From: Bacillota bacterium | GTDB lineage: Bacteria; Bacillota; Sulfobacillia; JAJZYS01; JAILZS01 | Direction: 5' to 3' | NCBI GenBank assembly: GCA_023512375.1 | Contig: JAILZS010000008.1 | Span: 1 to 64,000, forward strand | Length of the DNA stretch: 64,000 nucleotides | Shown: positions 44,681 through 54,318 of the stretch, one piece after another | Layout: each line of letters starts with the position of its first letter | Numbering within the stretch: position 1 is the first letter of the stretch | Program-made: the position numbers and the translations under genes | The notes under the pieces: model-generated | Told to the model about the DNA's origin: nothing | The model's input: the letters and a program-made list of their open reading frames with translations, nothing else | Database searches by the model: none

Positions 44681-45526
44681 TCAGAGGGCCGGCCGCGCCC
44701 CCGCCGCCAGGCCGCCCGCGCCCCGGCGCCCCGGCGCCAGCGGCCCGAACGTCCCCAGGCGCACGAGCTCCTCCCGCCGGGCCCGTTCGCCGGGGGTGAG
44801 CTCGCCCGGCTCGAACCGAGCCCCGAGGGCGGAGGCGAACCCGGCCACCAGGGCTGCCCGCACGGCCTCCGCCCCCAGGCTACGCCCCGCGGCCTCCTCC
44901 AGGCCGCAGGCGTGCTCCGCCAGGCGGCGGGCCCACTCCCCCTTGTCGCCTCCCCGAAGCGCCAGGACGGCCCTGTCCGGGTCGAGGCTGAGCGGCACGG
45001 AGCCGTGCTGCAGCACCCTGCCCCGCCGGCGCAGCTGGGCGCTCCCCACCGTTTTCCTCCCCCCGACCAGAAGCTCATACCGGCTCGGGGTCTCGAAGCA
45101 GACCGGCCCCCGCTCCCGCGGTGCCACCACCTCCTGCGCCAGCTCGGCCGCCAACCCCAGCTCCGCCAGCGCCGCCACCAGCGCCTGGGCGATGAGGCGA
45201 TAGCCGTCCACCACCCCGGCGGGTAGGCCGTGTTCGGGCGCCACCACGCTGTAGGTCACCTCGAGCGCTCCGTCGTGCAGCACCGCCCCGCCCCCCGTCG
45301 GTCGGCGCACAACCTCGATGCCGGCGGCCCCCGCCGCCTCCCAGTCCACGACGCGCTCCGCGTCCTGCGAGTAGCCGAGCGAGAGGGTGGGGCGCCGCCA
45401 GCCGAACAGGCGCAGGACGGGGAGATGGCCGTCGCCCTCCAGCAGGGCCACGTCCTCCGCCATGTTGGCCGCACCGTCGCCCGCGCCCTCGGCCAGCAGG
45501 CGCCAGCGGCCGGCGAGGACGCTCAC
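44681..45526 (-). CDS. lipM: Octanoyl-[GcvH]:protein N-octanoyltransferase (LipM type)
   Basis: 281-residue biotin/lipoate A-B ligase fold protein. Blocks VVRRPTGGGAVLHDGALEVTYS and KTVGSAQLRRRGRVLQHGS, with the catalytic-type cysteine in VCFETPSRYEL, fit LipM octanoyltransferase rather than an ATP-dependent LplA. Modifies GcvH, whose gene is three genes upstream in the same operon. GTG start overlaps gcvPB (GTGA). Confidence 0.85.
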   Translation of the reverse strand: MSVLAGRWRLLAEGAGDGAANMAEDVALLEGDGHLPVLRLFGWRRPTLSLGYSQDAERVVDWEAAGAAGIEVVRRPTGGGAVLHDGALEVTYSVVAPEHGLPAGVVDGYRLIAQALVAALAELGLAAELAQEVVAPRERGPVCFETPSRYELLVGGRKTVGSAQLRRRGRVLQHGSVPLSLDPDRAVLALRGGDKGEWARRLAEHACGLEEAAGRSLGAEAVRAALVAGFASALGARFEPGELTPGERARREELVRLGTFGPLAPGRRGAGGLAAGARPAL

Positions 45527-47043
45527 GCGGGCGGTGCGGCGGCCCCCGCCGGCGCCGCCTGCGGATCGCGTTCGGGCAGGCTGAGGCCGGGGCGGTACCG
45601 GAGGTCGGGGTGGCGCGTGGCCCGCGCCTCGTCCAGACGCGCAGCCGGGGTGCGGTGCGGCGCCGTGCGCAGGCGCTCGGGGTCGGTGCGGGCGATCTCG
45701 GCCACGCGGCGGAAGGCGGCCGCCAGGCGGTCGAGGTTTTCCACCGCCTCCGTCTCCGTAGGCTCCACCATCATGGCCTCCTCGACGGTGAGCGGGAAGT
45801 AGACGGTGGGGGGGTGGACGCCTTCGTCGCACATGCCCTTCGCCAGGTCGAGGGCGCGCACCCCCGTCTCCCGCTTGAGCGCGGCGGTGCTCACCACGAA
45901 CTCGTGCATGGGCCTGCGGTCGTAAGCCAGCGGGTAGTCGGGGCCGAGCTCGTGCGCCAGGTAGTTGGCGGCCAAGACGGCGTCCTCCGCCACCCGGCGC
46001 AGACCCTCCCCCCCCTGGGCCAGGATGTAGGCGTAGGCACGCACCAGCACGAGGAAGTTCCCGTAGAACGAGCGCACCCGCCCGATGGAGCTTTCGGACG
46101 GCGGCTCCAGGCCGTACTCCTCCTGACCCTCCCGCGCCGCCAGGCGCACCGGCCTGGGTCCCGGCAAGTAGGGGCGGAGGAAGTCCTTCACCCCCACAGG
46201 GCCGGCCCCCGGCCCACCGCCCCCGTGCGGGGTGGAGAAGGTCTTGTGTAGGTTGAGGTGCACGAGGTCGAACCCCATGTCGCCCGGGCGGGCCACGCCG
46301 AGGATCGGGTTGAGGTTGGCGCCGTCGTAGTACACCAGGCCCCCCGCCTCGTGGACGATGGCGGCGATCTCCTCGATGCCGTCGTCGAATACCCCGAGCG
46401 TGTTCGGGTTGGTGAGCATGAGGCCGGCCGTCCGCTCCGAGGCGCGCGCCCGGAGGGCGGCCACGTCGACGTTGCCGCGCCGGTCGGAGGGCACGGCCAC
46501 CACCTCAAACCCGGCCATGGCGGCGGTGGCGGGGTTGGTGCCGTGGGCGCTGTCCGGGACGAGCACCTGCGTGCGCTGCCCTCCCTCGCCGCGCGCCCGG
46601 TGATAGGCCCGCACGATCAGCATGCCGGTGAGCTCGCCCTGGGCGCCCGCCGCCGGCTGCAGGGTGAAGGCGTCCATGCCCGTGATCTCGCACAGGGCCG
46701 CCTCCAGCTCGACCATGAGGCGCAACGCCCCCTGGACCGTGGCCGCCGGCTGACGGGGGTGGAGCGAGGCGAAGCCGGGCAGGGCGGCGACCGCCTCGTT
46801 CACCACCGGGTTGTACTTCATCGTGCACGAACCGAGCGGGTAGGGGCCGGAGGCGATGGAGTAGTTGCGCTGGGACATGGCCACGTAGTGGCGCAGGATG
46901 TCCACCTCCGCCAGCTCCGGCAGGCGGGGCGGCGTGCGCCGGCGCCGCCCCTCGGGCACGGCGTCGGCGGGGGCGGCCTCGCGCGCCGGCTCGAACCAGA
47001 CCGCCCTGCGCCCGGGGACGCTCTTCTCGAAGATGGTCTTCAC
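45523..47043 (-). CDS. gcvPB: Glycine dehydrogenase (decarboxylating) subunit 2
   Basis: PLP-bearing half of the two-subunit glycine decarboxylase. 506 residues; PLP lysine K267 in HLNLHKTFSTPHGGGGPG, plus SIASGPYPLGSCTMKYNP and VPDSAHGTNPATAAM. A 50-residue Ala/Arg-rich C-tail is probably disordered. GTG start in a GTGA overlap with gcvPA. Confidence 0.96.
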   Translation of the reverse strand: MKTIFEKSVPGRRAVWFEPAREAAPADAVPEGRRRRTPPRLPELAEVDILRHYVAMSQRNYSIASGPYPLGSCTMKYNPVVNEAVAALPGFASLHPRQPAATVQGALRLMVELEAALCEITGMDAFTLQPAAGAQGELTGMLIVRAYHRARGEGGQRTQVLVPDSAHGTNPATAAMAGFEVVAVPSDRRGNVDVAALRARASERTAGLMLTNPNTLGVFDDGIEEIAAIVHEAGGLVYYDGANLNPILGVARPGDMGFDLVHLNLHKTFSTPHGGGGPGAGPVGVKDFLRPYLPGPRPVRLAAREGQEEYGLEPPSESSIGRVRSFYGNFLVLVRAYAYILAQGGEGLRRVAEDAVLAANYLAHELGPDYPLAYDRRPMHEFVVSTAALKRETGVRALDLAKGMCDEGVHPPTVYFPLTVEEAMMVEPTETEAVENLDRLAAAFRRVAEIARTDPERLRTAPHRTPAARLDEARATRHPDLRYRPGLSLPERDPQAAPAGAAAPPA

Positions 47044-48386
47044 GCTCCCGCCTCCTCCAGAGCCGCCACCAGGCGGTCGACCTCCTCCTCCGTCCGCGCC
47101 TCGGTGACGGCGAACAAGAGCTCTCCCCGCCGCTCCGGATAGTCCTCGCCCAGGTCGCTGCCGCCCAACAGGCCGTGGCGCAACAGCGTCGCCTGCACCC
47201 TCTCGGCCGGCACGGGCGCGCGCACGGCGAACTCGTCGAAGAAGGGGGCCTCGTTGGCCAGGCGGTAGCCGGGAAGGGCGGCGATGCGGCGGGCGGCCGC
47301 GTGGGCCAAGGCGAGGGAGCGCTCCGCCGCCTCGCGCAGCCCCTGGGGCCCGAGGCTCGCCAGGTAGACGGAGGCGGCCAGGGCGAGCAGGGCCTGGTTC
47401 GTGCAGATGTTCGATGTCGCCCGCTCGCGCCGGATGTGCTGCTCGCGCGTCTGGAAGGTGAGGGCGAAGCCGCGCTCCCCGCGCGCGTCGTACGTGGCCC
47501 CCGCCAGCCGTCCCGGCAGGCGCCGGACGAGCGCCTCCCGCACGGCGAAAAAGCCCAGGTAGGGGCCGCCGTAAGCGAGGGGGATGCCGAGTGGCTGCCC
47601 CTCGCCCACGGCGACGTCCGCACCCCACTCGCCGGGCGGCGTGAGGACGGCGAGGGCCACGGGATCCACCTGGGCGACGCACAGCGCGCCGTGCCGGTGC
47701 GCCACCTCCGCCACCTCGGGCGCCGCCTCGATGACGCCGAAGAAGTTGGGATCGGCTACGATCACGGCGCACGTGGCGTCGTCCACCGCCGCCGCCAGGG
47801 CGTCGAGGTCGGCCCGCCCGTCCCCGCGGTCGCCCACCTCCACCACCTCGAGGCCGCGCCCGGCCGCGTACGTGCGCAGCACCGCCCGGCTTTGGGGGTC
47901 GACGCTGCGCAGGGCCACCACGCGGGAACGGCCCGTGGCGGAAGCGGCCAGGAGGGCGGCCTCCGCCACGGCGCTGGCGCCGTCGTACATGGACGCCTGG
48001 GCCACGTCCATGCCCGTCAGCTCGGCCATCATGGACTGGAACTCCCAGATCGCCTGCAGGGTACCCTGGCTGATCTCCGCCTGGTACGGCGTGTAGGCGG
48101 TGAGGAATTCGGCCCGGCCGACCACCTCGCGCACGAGGGCAGGGATGAAGCGGTCGGTGGCCCCTCCGCCCAAGAAGCAGACCAGCCGGTCCGTCCCCCG
48201 GTTGGCCTCCGCCAGGCTCGCCATCCTGCGCACCAGCGCCGCCTCCGACAGCCCCGGCGGCAACCTCAGGGGGCGGCCCAGGCGCACGCTCTCCGGCACG
48301 TCGGCGAAGAGATCGGAGACGTCGGCCACGTCGAGCCGCTCCAGCATGCGCCGGCGGTCGTCCGCCGTGTGCGCGAGGTAGCTCAT
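47040..48386 (-). CDS. gcvPA: Glycine dehydrogenase (decarboxylating) subunit 1
   Basis: 448 residues; P-protein N-terminal half with YTPYQAEISQGTLQAIWEFQ, MAELTGMDVAQASMYDGASA and GFALTFQTREQHIRRERATS. Acts with GcvPB to decarboxylate glycine and load the aminomethyl group on lipoyl-GcvH. ATGA overlap with gcvH. Confidence 0.96.
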   Translation of the reverse strand: MSYLAHTADDRRRMLERLDVADVSDLFADVPESVRLGRPLRLPPGLSEAALVRRMASLAEANRGTDRLVCFLGGGATDRFIPALVREVVGRAEFLTAYTPYQAEISQGTLQAIWEFQSMMAELTGMDVAQASMYDGASAVAEAALLAASATGRSRVVALRSVDPQSRAVLRTYAAGRGLEVVEVGDRGDGRADLDALAAAVDDATCAVIVADPNFFGVIEAAPEVAEVAHRHGALCVAQVDPVALAVLTPPGEWGADVAVGEGQPLGIPLAYGGPYLGFFAVREALVRRLPGRLAGATYDARGERGFALTFQTREQHIRRERATSNICTNQALLALAASVYLASLGPQGLREAAERSLALAHAAARRIAALPGYRLANEAPFFDEFAVRAPVPAERVQATLLRHGLLGGSDLGEDYPERRGELLFAVTEARTEEEVDRLVAALEEAGA

Positions 48387-48772
48387 GCCCCCGCCTCCGC
48401 TTGGACGTGGCGCTCGTAGGCGGCGCCGTCCATGAGCTCCTCCAGCTCCCCCGGGGCGCTGGGGCGGATGCGGATCATCCAGCCCTCCTCGTAGGGACTC
48501 CGGTTCACCGCCTCGGGCGCCGAGGCCAGGGCCTCGTTCACGGCCACGACGGTGCCCCCCACCGGCGCGTACAGGTCGGCCACCGACTTGACCGACTCCA
48601 CGACCCCGAAGGCCTCTCCCCGCCTCAGCTCCCGGCCCACGGCCGGGAGCTCGACGAACACCACGTCCCCGAGCTGGTTCTGGGCGTAGTCGGTGATGCC
48701 GACCACCGCCTCCTCGCCCTCCGGCCGGATCCACTCATGCTCCTTCGTGTACCGCCGATCCGTGGGATGCAT
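48383..48772 (-). CDS. gcvH: Glycine cleavage system H protein
   Basis: 129-residue lipoyl carrier; lipoylation lysine K62 in VVESVKSVADLY, plus YTKEHEW and GITDYAQNQLGDVVFVELP. Its start lies inside the 3' end of gcvT (38-base overlap). Confidence 0.97.
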   Translation of the reverse strand: MHPTDRRYTKEHEWIRPEGEEAVVGITDYAQNQLGDVVFVELPAVGRELRRGEAFGVVESVKSVADLYAPVGGTVVAVNEALASAPEAVNRSPYEEGWMIRIRPSAPGELEELMDGAAYERHVQAEAGA

Positions 48773-49937
48773 CGCTGCGTTCGGCCTCCCGCCTGTAGAA
48801 GGGTGTGGGAACCACCTCGGCGCCGACCGGACGGCCGCGCACCTCGACCGCCAGCCTGGCGCCCACCTCCGACACCTCGGCCGCCACCAGGGCGAGGGCG
48901 ACGGCGGCGCCCAGCGTGGGGGAGATGCCGCCCGACGTCACCCGCCCCACCTCGTGCCCCGCCGGATCGAGCACGCGGTAGCCCGTGCGCGGCACGGCGC
49001 GCTCGACGAGCCGAAGCCCCACCACCCGCCGCGGCAGGCCCGCGTCCCGCTCGCGTTGGAGCGCGTCGCGCCCGACAAAGTCCTTGTCGAGGTCGACGAA
49101 CCGCCCAAGTCCCGCCGCGAGCGGGCTCACGTCCGGACCCAGCTCCTGCCCGTAGAGGGGGAGGGCCGCCTCCAGCCGCAGGCTGTCGCGCGCCCCCAAC
49201 CCGGCCGGTACCACGCCCTCCCCCCGGCCCTCGGCCAGGACGGCCCGCCAGAGGGCTACCGCGTCGTCGGGGCGGCAGTAGATCTCGAACCCGTCCTCGC
49301 CCGTGTACCCCGTACGGGCGAGGAGCACCGTCCGCCCCGCCACCTCGGCGGTGCGGCAGCGGAATCGCCCCAGGGCGGAGGCTGCGCCCGCGCTCAGGCG
49401 GTCGAGCACCGCCGCCGCCCGCGGCCCCTGCAAGGCCATCTCCGCCGTCTCGTCCCCCACGTCTTCCACATCGACCGCTGTCCATCCCCCGGCCTGGGCC
49501 TTCACCCAGGCCCAGTCCGCCTCCCGCCGGGCGGCGTTCACCACGAGGAGGTAGCGCCCCTCGTCCAGCCGATAGACCATGAGGTCGTCGATCGTCCCGC
49601 CGTCGGGGGCGGTCATCGGGCTGTAGCGCGCCCGCCCCGGGGCGAGGTTGCCGATGCGGTTGGTGAGCAGGTGGTCCAGGAAGGCCCCCGCCCCCGACCC
49701 CCGCACCTCGATCTCCCCCATGTGGGAGACGTCGAACAGCCCCGCGGCGGAGCGCACCGCGCGGTGCTCGGCCACGATGGAACCGTAGTCGAGCGGCATG
49801 CGCCAGCCGTGGAAGTCCACCATACGCGCGCCCAGGGCCTCGTGTTCGCCGTACAAAGGCGTGCGGCGCTCGCCCGATCCGTCCGTCCTGCCCGCCTCCT
49901 CGTCGGCCTTGCGGGCCGCCCCAACAAAGTTCAGCAC
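48735..49937 (-). CDS. gcvT: Aminomethyltransferase (glycine cleavage T protein)
   Basis: Transfers the one-carbon unit from aminomethyl-lipoyl GcvH to THF, making methylene-THF. 400 residues: MVDFHGWRMPLDYGSIVAEH, GLFDVSHMGEI, ARTGYTGEDGFEIYC and the C-terminal barrel with FVGRDAL and VGRVTSGGISPTLG. A ~25-residue N-terminal extension precedes the usual start TPLY. It overlaps the aroKB stop by 7 bases. No glycine riboswitch is present because there is no leader between them. Confidence 0.95.
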   Translation of the reverse strand: MLNFVGAARKADEEAGRTDGSGERRTPLYGEHEALGARMVDFHGWRMPLDYGSIVAEHRAVRSAAGLFDVSHMGEIEVRGSGAGAFLDHLLTNRIGNLAPGRARYSPMTAPDGGTIDDLMVYRLDEGRYLLVVNAARREADWAWVKAQAGGWTAVDVEDVGDETAEMALQGPRAAAVLDRLSAGAASALGRFRCRTAEVAGRTVLLARTGYTGEDGFEIYCRPDDAVALWRAVLAEGRGEGVVPAGLGARDSLRLEAALPLYGQELGPDVSPLAAGLGRFVDLDKDFVGRDALQRERDAGLPRRVVGLRLVERAVPRTGYRVLDPAGHEVGRVTSGGISPTLGAAVALALVAAEVSEVGARLAVEVRGRPVGAEVVPTPFYRREAERSDASHGSAVHEGA

Positions 49938-51505
49938 CCCCTCCCCCGGGTGTCAAGGAACGGCCCCGCCCCCCCACCCAGCCCGGCGAGCGCAGCCAGA
50001 CGCACAAGCGTGGGCTCCTCCACCGCCACCGCTTCCACCCTTGCCACCCCCCGCGGCACGATCAGGCGTACGGCGCCGCCGCGCGCCTTCTTGTCCCGCC
50101 GCATGACCGCCGCCGCCTGGGCGGGGGAGGCGTCCAGCCAAGGGGGTGCCTCGGTGGGCAGCCCCTGCCGGCGCAGGGCGGCCCACATGGGCCGGGCCTC
50201 GCGCGGCGGCAACAGGCCGAGCTCCTCCGCCAACCGCAGGATGGCGGCGGTACCGATGGCGACAGCGTCGCCGTGCGAGAGGCGATGGCCGCTCAGGGTC
50301 TCGAGGGCGTGCCCCAACGTGTGCCCCAGGTTGAGGTGCTCGCGCACCCCGCCGGCGCTCTCGCGCGGGTCGGCCTCCACCCGCTTGCGTTTGACGGCGC
50401 GCGCCCGGCGCACCACCTCGTCCAGGTCGTCCGTCTCCGGCCCGACGGTCGCCGACGCGAGGCGCTCGAGCAGGTCGCCGTCCCCTAGGATTCCGGCCTT
50501 GACGCTCTCGGCCATGCCCTCCCGCCAACGCGCCCCGTCCAGGGTGGCGAGGAACGCCGTGTCCACGACGCTGGCCGCGGGGGGATGGAAGGCGCCCAGG
50601 AGGTTCTTCCCCTCCGGCAGGTCGACCGCCACCTTGCCGCCCAGGCTCGCATCCACCATGGCCAGGAGGGTGGTGGGTACGACCGCCCAGCGCACGCCGC
50701 GCATGTACAGGGCGGCCAAAAGCCCCGCGCTGTCTCCCAGGGCGCCGCCCCCCGCGGCGACGAACACGCTGTCCCGGTCCGCCCCCCGGGCAAGGGCGAC
50801 CCGCGCCGCCCGCACGACGGCCTCCATGCGCTTGGCGCGCTCGCCCTCGGGCATGCGGACGGTGCCCAGGCGCTCGCGCCCCAGCGCCGCCCGCAGGCGC
50901 GGCCCGTGCAGGCGGTCCACCCGTGGCTCCGTGACGAGGAGCGGGCGGCCGGCGAGCAGGGGGCGGAGGAAGGCGAGCGCCCCCCGCCCCACCACTTCTC
51001 CCGGCACCGGGCTCAGGGCCAGGTAGCGGGCGATCTCGGCCGCCACGCGCCTGGGGGAGCGGACGGCGGGGAATCGCGCCTCCGCCCGGGCGTAGAGGGG
51101 CCGGCGCTCCGCCATGAGCGCGCTGAGGCGCCGCTCCGGGCTTGCCGCCAGCAGGGGCCGTTCGCCCGGGCGGCGGCCGACGCGCTCCAACAGCACCTCG
51201 ACCGGCGCCTCCAGGGCCACGACCCGCCACGCTCCCGAGGCGAGGAGCGCCTCCACCCCTGGCGCGGTCAGCGTCCCCCCGCCGCTGGCCACGACAACGT
51301 CGTCCGGCAGGTTCGCCATGAGCCGCGCCTCGCGCGCGCGAAACGCCGCCTCTCCCTCCCGCGCCCACAGTTCGGCCACGCTTAGGCCGCTGTCCGCCTC
51401 GATGGCGGCGTCCGTGTCCACGAACGGCCGCCCCAGCGCCTCCGCCAGGGCGCGCCCCACCGCGCTCTTGCCCACCCCCGGGGGGCCGACGAGGACGACG
51501 GGCAC
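49931..51505 (-). CDS. aroKB: Shikimate kinase/3-dehydroquinate synthase fusion
   Basis: 524-residue two-domain shikimate-pathway enzyme. Residues 1-165 are shikimate kinase: Walker A GPPGVGKSA (7-15), DTDAAIE, VVASGGG. From ~170 it is 3-dehydroquinate synthase: AAGGGALGDSAGLLAA, VPTTLLAMVDASLGGK, NLLGAFHPP and NLGHTLGHALE. The two catalyse steps 5 and 2 of the pathway. The same order of fusion is known in Thermotoga. GTG start with AAGGGGGG upstream. Confidence 0.95.
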   Translation of the reverse strand: MPVVLVGPPGVGKSAVGRALAEALGRPFVDTDAAIEADSGLSVAELWAREGEAAFRAREARLMANLPDDVVVASGGGTLTAPGVEALLASGAWRVVALEAPVEVLLERVGRRPGERPLLAASPERRLSALMAERRPLYARAEARFPAVRSPRRVAAEIARYLALSPVPGEVVGRGALAFLRPLLAGRPLLVTEPRVDRLHGPRLRAALGRERLGTVRMPEGERAKRMEAVVRAARVALARGADRDSVFVAAGGGALGDSAGLLAALYMRGVRWAVVPTTLLAMVDASLGGKVAVDLPEGKNLLGAFHPPAASVVDTAFLATLDGARWREGMAESVKAGILGDGDLLERLASATVGPETDDLDEVVRRARAVKRKRVEADPRESAGGVREHLNLGHTLGHALETLSGHRLSHGDAVAIGTAAILRLAEELGLLPPREARPMWAALRRQGLPTEAPPWLDASPAQAAAVMRRDKKARGGAVRLIVPRGVARVEAVAVEEPTLVRLAALAGLGGGAGPFLDTRGRGC

Positions 51506-51535
51506 GTCTTTTCCCCCCTTACCGTTCCGCCCGCC

Positions 51536-52696
51536 TCAGCGGTACAGGCCGGCGCGGTAGCCGGCCAGGTTGCGCTCCACCTCCGCCATGCTGTCGCCGC
51601 CGAACTTCTCCAGGTAAGCGTCGGCCAGTACGAGGCAGACCATGGCCTCCGCCACCACCGCGGCGGCGGGGACGGCGGTGACGTCCGAGCGCTCCACCGC
51701 CGCCTTGATGGCCTCGCCCGTCGCCAGGTCCACGGAGCGCAGGGGGCGCAGGAGGGTGGACAGAGGCTTCATGGCCGCCCGCACCACGATCTCCTCGCCG
51801 TTGGAGATGCCGCCCTCCGTTCCGCCGGCCCGGTTCGAGGCGCGGCGAATCCCCTCCGGCGTGCGCACGATCTCGTCGTGGGCGGCCGACCCCGGTCCGG
51901 CCGCGATCCGGAAGGCGTCGCCCACCTCCACCCCCTTGAAGGCCTGGATGCTCACGAGGGCGGCCGCAAGGCGCGCGTCCAGGCGCGTGTCCATGCGCAC
52001 GTGCGACCCCAGCCCCGGCACCACGCCGCGCGCCCGCACCTCGACCACGCCGCCCAGCGTGTCGCCGGCGGCGCGGGCCGCGTCGATCGCCGCCACCATG
52101 GCCGCCTCCGCCTCCGCGTCGGCCACGCGCACCGGGGAGGACTCCAGGCGCGCGCGCACGCCCGGGTCGAACGGGTCGGCGGCGGCGGCGGCGATCCCCC
52201 CCAGGGACACCACCTGCCCCGCCACCTCCACCCCGAGGGCGGCGATGAAGGCGCGGGCGAATGCGCCCAAGGCGACGCGGGCCGCCGTCTCACGCGCGCT
52301 CGCCCTCTCCAGGATGTTGCGCAGGTCCGCGTACTCGCCGTACTTCATACCGCCAGCGAGGTCGGCGTGCCCCGGCCGGGGGCGGGTCACCGGCTTGGCC
52401 CGACCGGTCCCGAACACGGCCATGCGCTCGTGCCAGGCCTCGAAATCCCGGTTGCGAACGAGCACGGCGATGGGGCTTCCCAGGGTGCGCCCGAAGCGCA
52501 CCCCCGCCACCACCTCCATGCGGTCGCGCTCGATCTGCATGCGCTTGCCCCGCCCGTATCCCTGCTGGCGGCGCCACAGGTCGCGGTTGAGCGCCTCCTC
52601 GTCCAGCTCCAGGCCAGCCGGCAGGCCCTCCAGGATGCCCACCAGGGCGGGGCCGTGCGACTCGCCCGCCGTGTGGACGCCCAACGTGGTGAACAC
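51536..52696 (-). CDS. aroC: Chorismate synthase
   Basis: FMN-dependent last step of the shikimate pathway. 386 residues with [47 protein letters not shown] and [16 protein letters not shown], all family signatures. Followed by aroKB after 30 bases. Confidence 0.97.
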   Translation of the reverse strand: MFTTLGVHTAGESHGPALVGILEGLPAGLELDEEALNRDLWRRQQGYGRGKRMQIERDRMEVVAGVRFGRTLGSPIAVLVRNRDFEAWHERMAVFGTGRAKPVTRPRPGHADLAGGMKYGEYADLRNILERASARETAARVALGAFARAFIAALGVEVAGQVVSLGGIAAAAADPFDPGVRARLESSPVRVADAEAEAAMVAAIDAARAAGDTLGGVVEVRARGVVPGLGSHVRMDTRLDARLAAALVSIQAFKGVEVGDAFRIAAGPGSAAHDEIVRTPEGIRRASNRAGGTEGGISNGEEIVVRAAMKPLSTLLRPLRSVDLATGEAIKAAVERSDVTAVPAAAVVAEAMVCLVLADAYLEKFGGDSMAEVERNLAGYRAGLYR

Positions 52697-52750
52697 CGCC
52701 TTCCCCCCGCCGCGCCGAAGCGCCGATTCTGTCCCTGGGCGGTGGCAGGA

Positions 52751-53614
52751 TCAACCGCCCGCCTCCGCCCCCACCGCCCGAAGCATCACCTCAAGCGGCC
52801 CGCCCACCCCGAACCACAACCGCCAGGCGTGCGCCCCCTGGCGGGCCAGGATCTCCCGCCCCCCGACCACCTCCCGTCCGGCCGCGCGGGCGCGCGCCTC
52901 GAGCGGCGTAGGGCCGGGGCCGTAGGCCAGCTCCACCAAGGTGCGGGCGGGAAGGGCGTCGGGCGGCAGGGGATCGCCCCGCTGCCGTGTTCCGCCTCCC
53001 AGAGGGGTGGCCTGCACCACGACGGGGGCGCGCTCCACCCACCGCCCCCGCTCCGCCCAGGGATGGTGGGCGGCCTCGCCGCCCAGATCGCCCACCCGCC
53101 GGGCGAGTTCCGCCGCCGCCTCGGGGCGGCGCGCGATCACGGCCACCGCCGCCCCCGCCTCGGCCAGGGCCACGGCGGCGGCGCGCGCCACCCCGCCCGC
53201 CCCCAGGACGAGAGCGGGGGCGCGGGCAGAGGTCTCGCGCGCCCAACCCGACCGGCGCGCGGACAAGGCGTCGACGATCGCCTCCCCGTCCGTGAGGTCG
53301 GCCTCGATCGTGCCGTCGGGATGGAGGCGAAGCGTGTTCGCCGCCCCCGCCTGCCGCGCCCGCCGCCCGGGTGCGGTGGAGAGGGCGAAGGCCTTCTCCT
53401 TGTGGGGGGCGGTGACGTTGAGCCCCCACAGGCCGAGGGCGCAGGCCCCGGCCAGGGCACGCGCCAGGGCGCCCTCGGGGACGTCGAAGGCCAGGTAGAC
53501 CGCCCGCATCCCCAGATGGGCGAACGCGGCGCGGTGCATGGCAGGGGAGAGGCTGTGCCCCACGGCCGCCCCCACCACACCCAGCACCCGGGTCGCCTCC
53601 GCGCCGTTCGCCAC
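52751..53614 (-). CDS. aroE: Shikimate dehydrogenase
   Basis: NADP-dependent reduction of 3-dehydroshikimate. 287 residues: VGHSLSPAMHRAAF, catalytic lysine in NVTAPHK, TDGEA, and the Rossmann motif VLGAGGVARAAAVAL with ARR after the second strand (NADP). The usual NTDG is LTDG, a mild change. Starts the aroE-aroC-aroKB run. Confidence 0.95.
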   Translation of the reverse strand: MANGAEATRVLGVVGAAVGHSLSPAMHRAAFAHLGMRAVYLAFDVPEGALARALAGACALGLWGLNVTAPHKEKAFALSTAPGRRARQAGAANTLRLHPDGTIEADLTDGEAIVDALSARRSGWARETSARAPALVLGAGGVARAAAVALAEAGAAVAVIARRPEAAAELARRVGDLGGEAAHHPWAERGRWVERAPVVVQATPLGGGTRQRGDPLPPDALPARTLVELAYGPGPTPLEARARAAGREVVGGREILARQGAHAWRLWFGVGGPLEVMLRAVGAEAGG

Positions 53615-53629
53615 GCCCCGCCCCCCGCC

Positions 53630-54160
53630 CTACGTGCCGGCCGCGCCGAGGCGGCGGTCCACGGCCTCCTCCAACCGCCGCACCAGGCGCGTCGCCCATA
53701 GCTCGCGCCGGTCGACCGGTTCGACGAGCACGGTGTACAGCCCAGCCCGCCGCCCCCCCCACACGTCCATGAGGAGGCGGTCGCCCACCACGGCGGTGCA
53801 GGCCACCTCGCTCCCCAGGACGGCGAGCGCGCGGTGGAACGCCTGCCGGCGGGGCTTACCGGCGCGCGGCAGGGCGACCAGGCCCCAGCGGCGCGCGAAC
53901 GTCTCCACCCGGCGGGGGGAGTTGTTCGACAGCACGACGAGCGCCACGCCCGCCGCCTGCAGGCTGGCCAGCCACTCCGCCACGCCGGGCGCCGCCTCGA
54001 GCCCGTTCCAGGGCGCCAGGGTGTTGTCCAGGTCGAGGACGAGCGCGCTCAGGCCCCGCTCCCGGAGGAACCCCGGCGTGATCTCCGCCACGCTGGCTAC
54101 GCGCGCGTGGGGCCGAAACCGAGCCCACACGCCGGCGCCCGCCCTCCCGCTACCACCCAT
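53630..54160 (-). CDS. yqeG: YqeG family HAD-type phosphatase
   Basis: 176 residues, HAD fold: motif I VLDLDNTLAPWN, motif II VLSNNSP, motif III region KPRRQAFHRAL and VVGDRLLMDVWGGRRAG. YqeG is usually followed by aroE and others in Bacillota. The start is ambiguous: ATG 54160 without a ribosome site, or GTG 54130, whose product (MWARFRPHARV...) aligns better with the family length. Confidence 0.9.
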   Translation of the reverse strand: MGGSGRAGAGVWARFRPHARVASVAEITPGFLRERGLSALVLDLDNTLAPWNGLEAAPGVAEWLASLQAAGVALVVLSNNSPRRVETFARRWGLVALPRAGKPRRQAFHRALAVLGSEVACTAVVGDRLLMDVWGGRRAGLYTVLVEPVDRRELWATRLVRRLEEAVDRRLGAAGT

Positions 54161-54318
54161 GCTGGCAGGAGCATACGCCGCCCGCGCCGGCCGGGCAAGC
54201 GGTCGTCTCCGCCGGCCGCACCGGGCGGCGCCCCGCGGCCGTCGGCAGCAGGTCCGCCTGGCGCCCTCCCCAGGCGTGCGGCGGCGGGCAGGGTCGATAT
54301 CGGGCCGCACCCGCCCCT

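Noticed and set aside
49925-49970. Glycine riboswitch in front of gcvT
   Set aside because: gcvT overlaps the upstream aroKB gene, so there is no leader that could hold one.
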